From Peptoniphilaceae bacterium AM52-5BH (GTDB taxonomy: Bacteria; Bacillota; Clostridia; Tissierellales; Peptoniphilaceae), in contig JAQEDR010000011.1 in assembly GCA_027669155.1 (NCBI GenBank), positions 1 through 64,000 of the forward strand: a stretch of DNA of 64,000 nucleotides. Reading direction: 5' to 3'. This document shows, one piece after another, positions 42,883 through 51,564 of this stretch (positions are counted from its first letter, which is position 1; every line of letters begins with the position of its first letter). The position numbers and the translations under genes are program-made. The notes under the pieces were generated by a model. It saw only the letters and a program-made list of their open reading frames with translations. It ran no database searches and was not told where the DNA came from.

Positions 42883-45800
42883 TTATAATCTCTCAAGCTC
42901 AATTTTAACTTTCTTATCGTTTAGTTCGATTTCTTCGCTTGCAAGGTCTTTTCTTTCGAACTTATCTGCTAGGGTTTCTTTTGTTATTTCTTCTTTGAAT
43001 TTCTCTAGAGATTTGTTTAGTTCTTCGTCTGCTTGGTAGTAGATATTGATTCTATCTGTTACTTCAAATCCACTATCTTTTCTCATATTTTGAACCTTGG
43101 AGGTAAATTCTCTCGCATATCCCTCATCACGGAGGTCTTCGGTAATTTCTGTATCGAGTATTACGAAGACATTGCCGTCCATTTCTACATCGAATCCTTC
43201 TTTGGCAGATATTCTTATATCTAGATAGTCTTTTGTGACTTGGTAGGTTTCATCTCCTAGGGTGATTTCTTGAGGTTTTTCTTCAACAGCTTCTATGAAT
43301 TCTTTGGCATCGGTGGATGCTAGGAATTTGGCGAAGTCGTTGACCTTAGATTGGAAGATTCTTCCTACTACTCTAAAGTCTGGTTTTAGGAAGTAGTCCA
43401 TGAAGTCTGATAGGTCGTCTTCAAAGTCGACATCCTTTATGTTTAGCTCTTCCTTAACTAGGCCTGTAAGGTCTGAGATTTTTTCCTTGTAGGCTCCGTC
43501 TACTATGATTTTGGCTAGAGGTTGACGAACCTTGATTGATTCTTTCTCTCTTGAAGCCCTACCTAGGTTTACGATTTTCCTTACAAGGTCCATGCTTTCT
43601 TCAAGTTCAGTATCTATCATTGTCTCATCTGCCTTAGGAAGGAGACTTGTATGAACTGTCTTTTCTCCTGTAAGTGATCTGTAGACTTCTTCAGCTATAA
43701 ATGGTGTGATTGGAGCTATGAGCTTGGATATTGTAAGGATTGCATCAAATGTAGTCTTGTACACTGCTTTCTTGCTATCTGTAAGCTCTGAGTTCCAGAA
43801 TCTCTTTCTGTTTCTTCTGATGTACCAGTTTGATAGATCTTCTACTACGAAGTCTGAAATCATGTGAACTACCTTGTTGTAGTCAAAGGCGTCCATTGCT
43901 TCTGTGTAGTTTTTGATTAGGGTATTTAGTTTGGAATATAGCCATTTATCTATTTTTTCAAGTTTTAGGTCGGTAAAGCCTGCTATTTCCTCAGCACTTA
44001 GTTTGTCTGTTTCAGCGTAGAGGCCGAAGAAGTTGTAGACATTTTCAAATGTTCTAAAGAAGTTATTTTTAACTTCGATTAGACCCTTTTCATCAAACTT
44101 AGTTTGCATCCATGGTGGAGATACATAAAGTGAGTAGAATCTTACGGCATCTGCCCCGTATTTATCAAAGAGGGCGAATGGGTCTAGGGTGTTTCCTTTG
44201 GATTTACTCATCTTTTGGCCATTCTTATCTACAACAAGGTCATTTACAAGGACATTTTTGTAAGGAGCCTTGCCTGTTGTGATTGTAGATATTGCCATTA
44301 GTGAGTAGAACCAGCCCCTAGTTTGGTCAATTCCTTCACAGATAAAGTCTGCTGGGAAGTATTCTTCAAAGTCATCTTTGTGTTCAAATGGATAGTGAAG
44401 TTGGGCAAATGGCATTGCTCCAGAGTCAAACCAAACGTCGATTACATCAGGAACCCTGTGCATGGTGCCCCCGCACTTATCACATTTGATAGATACATTA
44501 TCTACATATGGTCTGTGAAGCTCTATATCTTCTGATATGTCTTCGCTTGCACGTTCCTTTAGTTCTGCTCTTGATCCAACTGTATCTGTGTGGCCGCATT
44601 CGTCACATTTCCAGATATTTAGTGGAGTTCCCCAGTATCTTGACCTAGATATAGCCCAGTCTTTTACGTTTTCGAGCCAGTTTCCAAATCTCTTGTCCCC
44701 TATAGTTTGTGGGTACCAGTTTACGCTTTTGTTGTTTTCTACCATGGCATCTGAGAACTTGCTCATTTCTATATACCAAGATGGTTTTGCATAATATACT
44801 AGTGGGGTATGGCATCTCCAGCAGTGTGGGTAGTTGTGCTCTATAGTTTGTTTGTTAAATACCTTGCCTTCTTCTTGGAGGTGTCTCCAGATTTTTTCGT
44901 TGGTATCGAAGATAAATTCGCCCTTCCAAGGAGTTTCTGTAAAGCATCCTTCAAGGTCAACTGGTTGGACAAAGGCAAGTCCGTATTTTCTTCCGATTTG
45001 ATAGTCGTCCTCACCAAAGGCTGGAGCGGAGTGAACTATACCTGTACCATCTTCTGCAGAAACGTAGTCGGCAAGGGTTACGATAAAGGCCTTATCATCT
45101 CCTACATTTACATATGGCATAAGTTGTTCGTATTTCCAATATTCCATATCCTTACCTGGGAATTCTTCTACGACTTCGTAGTCTCTTTCTCCCATAAGCT
45201 TTTCAGCTAGCGATTTAGCACAGTAATAGTAGGAATCTTCCTCTGCTACGTAAAGCTTAACATAAGTTAGCTCTGGATGAACTGATAGGGCCACGTTTGA
45301 TGGAAGGGTCCATGGAGTTGTAGTCCATGCTAGGAAGTACTCGTTGTCAGTTCCCTTTTTCTTAAACTTAACTGTAAGGGTGATGGTCTTATCCATTTGG
45401 TAACCTTGGGCAACCTCGTGGCTTGCAAGACCTGTACCACAACGTGGACAGTATGGCATAACCTTGGCTCCCTCGTAGATGTAGCCGTTTTTAAAGGCCT
45501 TATCTAGTAGGTACCACTCAGTTTCTACATAGTCGTTATCCATTGTGACATAAGGATCGTCCATGTTGTAGAGGTAGGCCATCCTGTCTGACATCTCTCT
45601 CCATTGGTCGGAGTATTTCCAAACAGATTCCTTACATAGCTTGTTGAACTTTTCGATTCCATATTCTTCTATGTCGTTTTTGTCATGAAAGCCTAGAGTC
45701 TTTTCTACTTCTATTTCTACAGGAAGACCGTGGGTGTCCCAGCCTGCCTTTTTTAGGACCTTGTAGCCTTGCATGTTTTTGTATCTGCTTGTCATATCCT

Positions 45801-45999
45801 TAAGGGTACGAGCGATAACATGGTGGATTCCTGGTCTACCGTTTGCTGTTGGAGGTCCGTCATAGATTATATATTCTTCGGCATCCTCTCTTGTAGCGAA
45901 AGTCTCATCAAGTAGGTCTATTTCTTGCCAATACTTTTCGACTTCTCCTTCTCTTTTCCTAACATCTTTGCTGTCTAAAGATTTAAATTCTGACATCAA
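42883..45999 (-). CDS. ileS: Isoleucyl-tRNA synthetase
   Basis: A 1038-residue class I synthetase charging tRNA-Ile. HIGH-type motif reads GRPGIHHVI (about 55-63), KMSKSKGNTLDP is the KMSKS loop (about 600), with the editing CP1 domain between. DVWFDSGAMPFAQ is the IleRS signature. The long form (about 1035 residues, with C-terminal extension and zinc-type Cys pairs CPRC, CDEC, CDKC) is the eukaryote-like type 2 IleRS, often associated with mupirocin tolerance. Controlled by the upstream T-box. Confidence 0.97.
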   Translation of the reverse strand: MMSEFKSLDSKDVRKREGEVEKYWQEIDLLDETFATREDAEEYIIYDGPPTANGRPGIHHVIARTLKDMTSRYKNMQGYKVLKKAGWDTHGLPVEIEVEKTLGFHDKNDIEEYGIEKFNKLCKESVWKYSDQWREMSDRMAYLYNMDDPYVTMDNDYVETEWYLLDKAFKNGYIYEGAKVMPYCPRCGTGLASHEVAQGYQMDKTITLTVKFKKKGTDNEYFLAWTTTPWTLPSNVALSVHPELTYVKLYVAEEDSYYYCAKSLAEKLMGERDYEVVEEFPGKDMEYWKYEQLMPYVNVGDDKAFIVTLADYVSAEDGTGIVHSAPAFGEDDYQIGRKYGLAFVQPVDLEGCFTETPWKGEFIFDTNEKIWRHLQEEGKVFNKQTIEHNYPHCWRCHTPLVYYAKPSWYIEMSKFSDAMVENNKSVNWYPQTIGDKRFGNWLENVKDWAISRSRYWGTPLNIWKCDECGHTDTVGSRAELKERASEDISEDIELHRPYVDNVSIKCDKCGGTMHRVPDVIDVWFDSGAMPFAQLHYPFEHKDDFEEYFPADFICEGIDQTRGWFYSLMAISTITTGKAPYKNVLVNDLVVDKNGQKMSKSKGNTLDPFALFDKYGADAVRFYSLYVSPPWMQTKFDEKGLIEVKNNFFRTFENVYNFFGLYAETDKLSAEEIAGFTDLKLEKIDKWLYSKLNTLIKNYTEAMDAFDYNKVVHMISDFVVEDLSNWYIRRNRKRFWNSELTDSKKAVYKTTFDAILTISKLIAPITPFIAEEVYRSLTGEKTVHTSLLPKADETMIDTELEESMDLVRKIVNLGRASREKESIKVRQPLAKIIVDGAYKEKISDLTGLVKEELNIKDVDFEDDLSDFMDYFLKPDFRVVGRIFQSKVNDFAKFLASTDAKEFIEAVEEKPQEITLGDETYQVTKDYLDIRISAKEGFDVEMDGNVFVILDTEITEDLRDEGYAREFTSKVQNMRKDSGFEVTDRINIYYQADEELNKSLEKFKEEITKETLADKFERKDLASEEIELNDKKVKIELERL

Positions 46000-46019
46000 T
46001 AACTCCTTTAATTTCTAAA

Positions 46020-46215
46020 AAATAAAACCGTCCTTAAAAAGGACGGTCCACCGTTTTAATAGACAATTTAACGCAATTGTAACGTAATAAACTACTAATT
46101 CATTTATTAGACTAGAAGATGATCTTCGCCCAAAACGCCTCTAGCAGCTTTCACCTAACCTGCCTCTCTTTTAGATTGATAGAGGGTTACTCTTCTTCTT
46201 AACGTCATATTTATA
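46020..46215 (-). promoter_or_regulatory. T-box riboswitch, isoleucine specifier
   Basis: On the minus strand: AGTA-type loop near the 5' side, GAAG followed by the specifier ATC (GAT at 46121-46123 on plus), GGTGAAAGC in the apical part, the T-box core ACGGTGGACC near 46044-46055 and the terminator ACCGTCC/GGACGGT (46027-46047) with T run. The core lacks one base compared with GGTGGTACC. Uncharged tRNA-Ile would stabilise antitermination and raise ileS expression. Confidence 0.8.
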
Positions 46216-46258
46216 TTATAATATAATACTAAGACTGTTTTTTGTCAAATATAAACTT

Positions 46259-46744
46259 CTATATGTGTCTAACTATCTTAAACTTCTCTAGATTGTAGAC
46301 ATCGAACTCATCTATATTGGCCCTATCCTTGGCATCTTCATACATCTGATAATCACTTTCGTAGTCATTTCTGTAGACTATAACAGGGTTGTTGTTGTAA
46401 TTTAGTAAGAGGCCGTGATAGACTCCGAAGTCTTCGATTTTTGCAATTGGCTTAACCTTATTGATCTCAAGAACTTGGATATAAATATCGTCTAGGTCAT
46501 CTTTCTTGATAGCCAAGGCATTGTTGAAAATACCAAGATTGACTGTCTCATTGATTATATCTAGGGCTATATTTTTCCTGGTGGGATATATTGAGCCTGC
46601 CCTTTCTCTCTTATCTCCCATTTTTATTTCTATGATTACACCGTTGTGGTTATCTTCGAATTCCTCATCGTATTTATCGAGATATTTTCCTGTATCAAGA
46701 TAATGATTCAAGGAATCGAAAGCGAGTTTTACATATTTGTCCAT
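46259..46744 (-). CDS. AMMECR1-like domain protein
   Basis: A 161-residue soluble protein resembling the AMMECR1 fold: AGSIYPTRKNIALDIINETV corresponds to the family's GTI-P-T-NIA-EII block, and DDLDDIYIQVLEINKVKPI to its ELDDLEISV-VL-P segment. The usual RGCIG motif is reduced to ERAGSI. Members have no settled function, though some partner with radical SAM enzymes. It ends after the glutathione peroxidase gene (5-bp gap), so the two are one unit. Confidence 0.65.
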   Translation of the reverse strand: MDKYVKLAFDSLNHYLDTGKYLDKYDEEFEDNHNGVIIEIKMGDKRERAGSIYPTRKNIALDIINETVNLGIFNNALAIKKDDLDDIYIQVLEINKVKPIAKIEDFGVYHGLLLNYNNNPVIVYRNDYESDYQMYEDAKDRANIDEFDVYNLEKFKIVRHI

Positions 46745-46748
46745 TTTC

Positions 46749-47225
46749 CTATCCTAACAATTTCTCTATATCTTTTTCCATATTCTCTGGCTTCTTGTTT
46801 GATCCGAAGCGAGCTACTACATTTCCCTCTCTATCTATCAAAAACTTGGTGAAATTCCACTTGATGGCCTTTCCTAGTCCTGCCTTTTCTTCCTTAAGGA
46901 AGGTATAAAGTGGGTCTTCATTTTTGCCATTGACGTCGATTTTCTTGAACCTATCAAAGCTTGTCCCAAAGTTTAGGGCACAGAAAGAATCTATCTCCTC
47001 ATCAGATTCTGGTGCTTGATTTCCAAATTGATTGCAAGGAAAGTCCAAAATCTCAAAGCCCTGATCCTTATATTTCTCATACAAGGCTTCAAGGGCGTCG
47101 TATTGTTTGGTAAAGCCACAGTGGGTAGCTGTATTTACTATAAGAAGGACCTTTCCCTCATATTTACTAAGGGAGATTTCCTTATCATCTTTATCTAAAA
47201 CTGTAAAGTCATATACACTAGTCAT
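46749..47225 (-). CDS. Glutathione peroxidase-family thiol peroxidase
   Basis: A 158-residue thioredoxin-fold peroxidase. Peroxidatic Cys36 in NTATHCGFTKQY (the Sec position of animal enzymes), FPCNQFGNQAP with the catalytic Gln and second Cys, and IKWNFTKFLID with the catalytic Trp/Asn. Reduces hydroperoxides, in bacteria usually with thioredoxin. The start at ATG 47225 follows AAGGAG; the frame from 47246 begins before it. Confidence 0.93.
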   Translation of the reverse strand: MTSVYDFTVLDKDDKEISLSKYEGKVLLIVNTATHCGFTKQYDALEALYEKYKDQGFEILDFPCNQFGNQAPESDEEIDSFCALNFGTSFDRFKKIDVNGKNEDPLYTFLKEEKAGLGKAIKWNFTKFLIDREGNVVARFGSNKKPENMEKDIEKLLG

Positions 47226-47286
47226 ATCATTCTCCTTTATATCCATTATACAATAAGCTTCTTAGTTGTCAGTTAATCTATTAAAA

Positions 47287-47319
47287 AACCCCTCCATCCG
47301 TGTTCCGGATTTTGGGGTT
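47287..47319 (-). terminator. Terminator of the met transporter operon
   Basis: AACCCC/GGGGTT with inner ATCCG/CGGAT, then TTTTTT on the minus strand. Confidence 0.8.
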
Positions 47320-47394
47320 CAGGCCATAATAGGCTTTTTCTCTAGAAAGAGTACTTTTTCTTTGAGGTTACCATCTTCGCTACTGCGGGTCAAA

Positions 47395-47525
47395 TTGGAT
47401 ATGACCGAATTTTACTCCGCTGCGAATTTTCCATTTAGGAAAATTCTTGCTCATATGTATCTTACTTGTTTTTCAAACAAGCAAGACTACGCTATTTTTT
47501 CAAAATAGCGGCGCATCAGCGGCGC
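47395..47525 (-). other. Hairpin-rich 3' region between metQ and its terminator
   Basis: After the second metQ stop, the minus strand reads several short stems in series: GCTATTTT/AAAATAGC, CTTGCTTGTTT/AAACAAGTAAG, GAATTTTCC/GGAAAATTC. About 200 nt of structured sequence before the terminator at 47287-47319; long 3' UTR, decayed repeat, or small RNA. Nothing coding seen. Confidence 0.4.
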
Positions 47526-48389
47526 TTACCAAGCAGGTATCCATGCTCCTTCTGTTATTTCTTCCATGTCTTTTTTGGTTTCTTCTGTTTGGTAGTATTT
47601 TACGAATTCTTTGTAGTCTTCGTTGTTTTCGTCTTCTTTTCTTGCTGCTATTAGGTTGATGTATTGTTTTACTGATTCTGTTTTTGGGTCTTCTTTGAAT
47701 ATTGCTGTTTCTTTGTCTAGTCCTGCGTCTAGGGCGAAGGTGTCGTTTACTGCTGCTAGGTCGCAGTCGTCTAGACTTCTTGTTGTTTGAGATGCATCCA
47801 TTTCTATTAGTTCTAGGTTTTTAGGGTTGTCTGTTACTTTGTCTAATCCTATTAGGTCGCCTGCTTCACCTTCAACTTTGATTAGGCCTGCTTCTTGAAG
47901 TAGGAAGAGGGCTCTTGCTCCGTTTGTTGGGTCGTTTGGAATGGCAATTTTGGCTCCGTCTTCTAGCTCGTCAATTGATTTGAGCTTGTTTGAGTATAGG
48001 GCCATTGGGGCAAGCATTGTATCTCCGATTGATACTAGGTCTGATCCCTTTGATTCGTTAAATTCGTTTAGGAATTTGTAGTGTTGGTAGGCGTTTAGGT
48101 CGATATCTCCAGCAAGAAGGGCTTCATTTGGCTGGCTGTAGTCTGAGAATATTACAAGCTCAGCCTTCTTGCCGGTTCCTTCTTCGTATCTTTTGATTAC
48201 TTCATTTAGGACGTCGTTGTATTCACCAACTACACCAATTTTGATTGTGCCGTCTCCTTTTTCTGAAGTTTCTTCTGTTTTTACTTCTTCTTTGCTGTCC
48301 GCTGGTTTTGCTTCCTTGTTTGCTCCGCATGCGCTAAATCCTAGGACTAGAGCAAGTGCTAGGGCGATTTTTGTAAATTTTTTCATCAT
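47526..48389 (-). CDS. metQ: Methionine-binding lipoprotein MetQ (second copy)
   Basis: A 287-residue NlpA/MetQ-family lipoprotein: lipobox FSAC (Cys about 20), Lys/Glu-rich linker, KIGVVGEYNDVLNEVI, LAGDIDLNAYQHYKFLNEFN, MALYSNKLKSIDEL, IPNDPTNGARALFLLQEAGLI and ITEGAWIPAW. The family binds methionine for the MetNI importer. It lies 51 bp downstream of a second MetQ with about half the residues in common. A Met role is supported by the T-box. Confidence 0.9.
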   Translation of the reverse strand: MMKKFTKIALALALVLGFSACGANKEAKPADSKEEVKTEETSEKGDGTIKIGVVGEYNDVLNEVIKRYEEGTGKKAELVIFSDYSQPNEALLAGDIDLNAYQHYKFLNEFNESKGSDLVSIGDTMLAPMALYSNKLKSIDELEDGAKIAIPNDPTNGARALFLLQEAGLIKVEGEAGDLIGLDKVTDNPKNLELIEMDASQTTRSLDDCDLAAVNDTFALDAGLDKETAIFKEDPKTESVKQYINLIAARKEDENNEDYKEFVKYYQTEETKKDMEEITEGAWIPAW

Positions 48390-48440
48390 ATTCCTCCTAT
48401 AATTTACATTTATATTATTAAAGATTTAAATCTTAATAAC

Positions 48441-49268
48441 CTATCTTAGTTTAAATATTGGGATTACTGCTCCCTTGTATTCGTCTTCTATGACTTTTTT
48501 TGTTTCATCTGTTAGATAATAGTTTTCTATGAAGTTTTTGATATCTTCATTATCCTTATTATTTTCTTTTACTGCTATTACATTTATGAAGTTCTTCGCT
48601 CTTTCGTTTTCTGGATCTTCAAGAAAGATTGAATCTTCTGTTGGTGAAAGTCCTGATTCCATAGCCATGTCAGAGTTGATAAGAGCTGCATCCACATCTT
48701 CTAGGGCTCTTGATACTTGGTCTGCTGGAAGCTCTACGAACTCGATGTTTTTAGGATTTTCTTCTATATCATCTAGGGTTATAAAGTCTCCGCTTCCTTC
48801 CTTAATCTTATTCACACCTGCAGATTCCAAGATGTATAGGGCCCTGGAATTGTTTGATACCTCCACAGGTATGGCGACCTTTCCTCCTTCAGGAATTTCT
48901 CCTATATCTTTAATCTTTTGTGAGTAAACTCCCATTGGAGATATTATTGTATCTGCAAGATAAGTAAAGTCTGCATTTTGGTTTTTGTTATAGTCTTCTA
49001 TAAATATATAGGTCGCAAAGGACGATAGGTCGATGTCACCGTCTTTTAGGGCATCATTTGGTTGGTTGTAGTCGTTAAATCTTACAAGCTCAATCTTTTT
49101 GCCAGTATCCTTCTCGTATCTTTTGATGGCGTCTTCGTATTCGACATTTCTCTCGCCTACTACACCAAGCTTAAGAGTCTCTTTGCTTTCGTTTTTCTCT
49201 GCCCCACCACAGCTTGTAATTAAAACTGCGAGGGCCAGAGCCGATATAATTCCAAATATTTTTTTCAT
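48441..49268 (-). CDS. metQ: Methionine-binding lipoprotein MetQ (first copy)
   Basis: A 275-residue NlpA/MetQ lipoprotein: lipobox ITSC (Cys about 20), then LGVVGERNVEYEDAIKRYEK, DGDIDLSSFATYIFIEDYN, PMGVYSQKIKDIGEIPEGG and IPVEVSNNSRALYILESAG, ending GAVIPIFKLR. The ligand-pocket TNGAR of most MetQ is VSNNSR here, so its ligand preference may differ from the second copy (inference). 8 bp after metI. Confidence 0.9.
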   Translation of the reverse strand: MKKIFGIISALALAVLITSCGGAEKNESKETLKLGVVGERNVEYEDAIKRYEKDTGKKIELVRFNDYNQPNDALKDGDIDLSSFATYIFIEDYNKNQNADFTYLADTIISPMGVYSQKIKDIGEIPEGGKVAIPVEVSNNSRALYILESAGVNKIKEGSGDFITLDDIEENPKNIEFVELPADQVSRALEDVDAALINSDMAMESGLSPTEDSIFLEDPENERAKNFINVIAVKENNKDNEDIKNFIENYYLTDETKKVIEDEYKGAVIPIFKLR

Positions 49269-49276
49269 ACTTCCTC

Positions 49277-49942
49277 CTAGTGGCTAGTCTTTCTGATGAG
49301 TATGTTTGATACTCCTTGGATTATAAATACTATGATTAAGATTATTACTACTGATATTAGGACTACGTCGTCCTTGTACCTTTGGTAGCCTACCGCTATG
49401 GCAAGGTCTCCGATTCCGCCTCCACCGATTAGGCCTGCCATTGCTGTAAGACCTAGTAGGGAGATTAGGGTAATTGATGAGGCTCTGATTAGGGAAGGAA
49501 GTCCTTCTCTAAGATAAACTGACCAGATTATCTCAACCGGTCCCTTACCCATCGCTTCTGCTGCTTCTATAACTCCAGGGTCTACTTCTGCTAGGGCCTG
49601 TTCAACTTGTTTTGCAAAAAATGGCACTGTTGAAAATATTAGGGGAACAATCGCTGCTGTAGGACCTATCCTGGTGTTAACTATAAGCTTGGTTATAGGT
49701 GCGATTAGGGCAAGCAAGATTACAAAGGGGATTGCCCTAAAGGTGTTGGTTATCTTATCAAGCACTGAGTAAAGCTTTCTGTTTTCTAATATTCTTCCCC
49801 TGTCTGTCACTACGAGGATTACTCCAAGTATTAGGCCAAAGATTCCTGCAAATATAGCAGAAACGACAAGCATGTGTAGGGTTGCCCAAGTTTCTTTTAC
49901 AATCCTATCTGATATGGATAGGGCATAATCAAAGTATCCCAT
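49277..49942 (-). CDS. metI: Methionine ABC transporter permease
   Basis: A 221-residue, five-helix permease. TWATLHMLVVSAIFAGIFGL, FRAIPFVILLALIAPITKL and the coupling-helix region EAAEAMGKGPVEIIWSVYLREGLPSL are typical MetI. Overlaps metN by 14 bp. Confidence 0.95.
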   Translation of the reverse strand: MGYFDYALSISDRIVKETWATLHMLVVSAIFAGIFGLILGVILVVTDRGRILENRKLYSVLDKITNTFRAIPFVILLALIAPITKLIVNTRIGPTAAIVPLIFSTVPFFAKQVEQALAEVDPGVIEAAEAMGKGPVEIIWSVYLREGLPSLIRASSITLISLLGLTAMAGLIGGGGIGDLAIAVGYQRYKDDVVLISVVIILIIVFIIQGVSNILIRKTSH

Positions 49943-50957
49943 CTCTACCTCCTAAAATTCTAATTCTTACATCTCTTTCTTCTAGATAACTAAGGACTTC
50001 GTCAAGGCTTCCATTTGATCCCTTAAATGTTACTATGAGGTTACCCACTGGTGTTTGGCTGATGAACTCTATATTTGCTGCAAGTATATTGGTCTTTATT
50101 CCAAACTTATCGTAGATTTCATTAATGAGTGGCTCGGTTGTGCTTGCTCCCTTGTAGTTAAGTTGGACTAGGATTTCATCTTCCTTTAAGATTCCTATAT
50201 TTTCCTTAACTTCTTCGATTGTAGCTTCGACATTAGTTGAAGTTTCTACAAACTCTCGGGTAAGTTCTTCTTTTGGGTCGGAGAATATGTCCAAGGTATT
50301 TCCCTCTTCGATAACCCTTCCATTTTGCATTACAGCACATTTATTGCAAAGGTCTTTTACAACTTCCATCTGGTGGGTGATGATTACAATCGTAAGCTTA
50401 AGCTTCTCATTAAGCTCCTTAAGGAGAGCTAGGATTTGCTTGGTAGTTTTTGGATCTAAGGCACTAGTCGCCTCATCACAGAGAAGAATCTCAGGATCTG
50501 AGGCAAGGGCACGGGCTATAGCGCATCTTTGCTTTTGCCCACCAGAAAGCTCTCTTGGATAGGAGTCAGCCTTATCACCGATTCCCACAAGCTCTAAAAG
50601 CTCTTTAGCCTTCTTGATTTTTTCTTCTTTTGGTATTTTATCTCTTTTGATCGGAAAAATTACATTATCCAAAACTGTAATATTATTCAAAAGATTGAAG
50701 TGTTGGAAGATCATGCCGATCTTTTTTCTCCTATTTCTCAATTCCTTATTAGATAAGTCGAGGAGACTTTCTCCCTTAACTATAACTTCTCCTTCAGTTG
50801 GTCTTTGGAGGAGGTTGATAGTCCTTACTAGAGTCGACTTACCTGCTCCAGAAAAGCCCACAATCCCGTAGGCATCTTGTTTTTCAATTTTGATACTTAC
50901 ATCATCGACTGCCTTGAAGCCATCAAAGTCGACTGTAATATTCTTTAGCTCAATCAT
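49929..50957 (-). CDS. metN: Methionine ABC transporter ATPase
   Basis: A 342-residue ATPase: Walker A GFSGAGKST, IFQHFNLLNNITVLDNV, LSGGQKQRCAIARAL, LLCDEATSALDP, and a C-terminal NIL/ACT-like domain (about 265-342) through which methionine inhibits the transporter in the family. Start set at ATG 50957 behind AGGAAGG; the longer open frame to 51035 runs through the T-box terminator and is not translated. Confidence 0.95.
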   Translation of the reverse strand: MIELKNITVDFDGFKAVDDVSIKIEKQDAYGIVGFSGAGKSTLVRTINLLQRPTEGEVIVKGESLLDLSNKELRNRRKKIGMIFQHFNLLNNITVLDNVIFPIKRDKIPKEEKIKKAKELLELVGIGDKADSYPRELSGGQKQRCAIARALASDPEILLCDEATSALDPKTTKQILALLKELNEKLKLTIVIITHQMEVVKDLCNKCAVMQNGRVIEEGNTLDIFSDPKEELTREFVETSTNVEATIEEVKENIGILKEDEILVQLNYKGASTTEPLINEIYDKFGIKTNILAANIEFISQTPVGNLIVTFKGSNGSLDEVLSYLEERDVRIRILGGRDGIL

Positions 50958-50980
50958 ATTTACCTTCCTAAACTTGTAAT

Positions 50981-51240
50981 AAAAAAAGTCCCCAGCTTCC
51001 CGAAGGAAACTAAGGACGAAAATTCGCGTTACCACCTTAATTCATATACGTTCACACGCATAGGCACTCATCAAGTACAGACATACTCTACTTCTGTAAC
51101 GGGAAGACCCGTATAGCTCTAATATCGAACTATCCCATCAAAGGCCATCTTCATCTAAATCAACATCCACCCCTTTCACCAAACGGGGCTCTCTGTAGAA
51201 TATCTTTCTAGACTACTCTTCTTTTCAAATGGTGTCAAGA
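50981..51240 (-). promoter_or_regulatory. T-box riboswitch, methionine specifier
   Basis: On the minus strand the full T-box core AAGGTGGTAACGCGAA (51023-51038 on plus) is followed by a terminator GTCCTTAGTTTCC/GGAAGCTGGGGAC and seven T. Upstream are AGAGTAG, GGTGAAAGGGG and GAAG followed by ATG (CAT at 51146-51148), in the same relative place as ATC in the ileS leader. Methionine starvation would therefore induce metN-metI-metQ-metQ. Confidence 0.88.
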
Positions 51241-51361
51241 CTTTATTTATTTGATAATCCTATAATACCATGTATTTTTCCGTTGTCAAATAAATTAAAA
51301 TATTTTGTATAAGTATTAATATTTTTCCCTAAGTTTAGCCCTAAAGCATCAAATAGGTCTC

Positions 51362-51389
51362 TTGAAATAGTGATACATCCTTGTATAAT
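51362..51389 (+). promoter_or_regulatory. Promoter of the antitoxin RNA
   Basis: TTGAAA, 16-bp spacer, TATAAT: strong consensus promoter on the plus strand, with no ORF downstream but a terminator 38 bp further on. Confidence 0.75.
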
Positions 51390-51395
51390 AACAAT

Positions 51396-51457
51396 GAACA
51401 AGGGAATATAAGTTCAACTTAAACACAAAAAAGCAGGAGCTACCACTCCTGCTTTTT
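51396..51457 (+). ncRNA. Predicted antisense antitoxin RNA (RNA II-like)
   Basis: From the promoter at 51362-51389 a transcript of about 62 nt would end at the hairpin AGCAGGAG/CTCCTGCT (51432-51453). It carries AAGGGAATA and CAACTTAAACAC, which also occur on the plus strand at 51544-51573, opposite the toxin start. As RNA it is thus complementary to the toxin mRNA at two places: the 5' start region through the repeats, and the 3' end through the shared terminator. Size and design match RNA II of the par locus of pAD1. Confidence 0.65.
51427..51457. terminator. Bidirectional terminator shared by toxin mRNA and antisense RNA
   Basis: Perfect stem AGCAGGAG/CTCCTGCT with six A before and five T after, usable from both strands; the two transcripts converge on it. 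Confidence 0.85.
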
Positions 51458-51465
51458 ATTTTGGG

Positions 51466-51564
51466 CTAATTATCATCTTCTCTTCTACTATCTAGCCGCT
51501 TACAGATATAGTAGCTTACTATATCTGCCGTAATAGTTAAGATAAGGGAATACAACTTTTCCAA
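51466..51564 (-). CDS. Fst-like small membrane toxin, type I toxin-antitoxin system
   Basis: A 32-residue ORF, TTG start with AGGAGG 8 bp upstream (a GTG at 51573 is too close to serve). It has a short polar start MEKLYS, a hydrophobic core LILTITADIVSYYIC and a charged end KRLDSRREDDN. Fst of pAD1 is 33 residues with the same plan, ending in an RVLD..DD-type tail. An extended -10 (TGCTATAAT, 51612-51620) lies about 50 bp upstream of the start. The predicted mRNA begins with a stem GTTATC/GGTAAC just before the ribosome site. Membrane-damaging toxin by analogy; sequence similarity alone is weak, the genetic layout is the main evidence. Confidence 0.65.
   Translation of the reverse strand: MEKLYSLILTITADIVSYYICKRLDSRREDDN

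Noticed and set aside
49929..51035. Longer metN reading frame starting at 51035
   Set aside because: The extra 26 codons cover the T-box terminator; ATG 50957 has the ribosome site.
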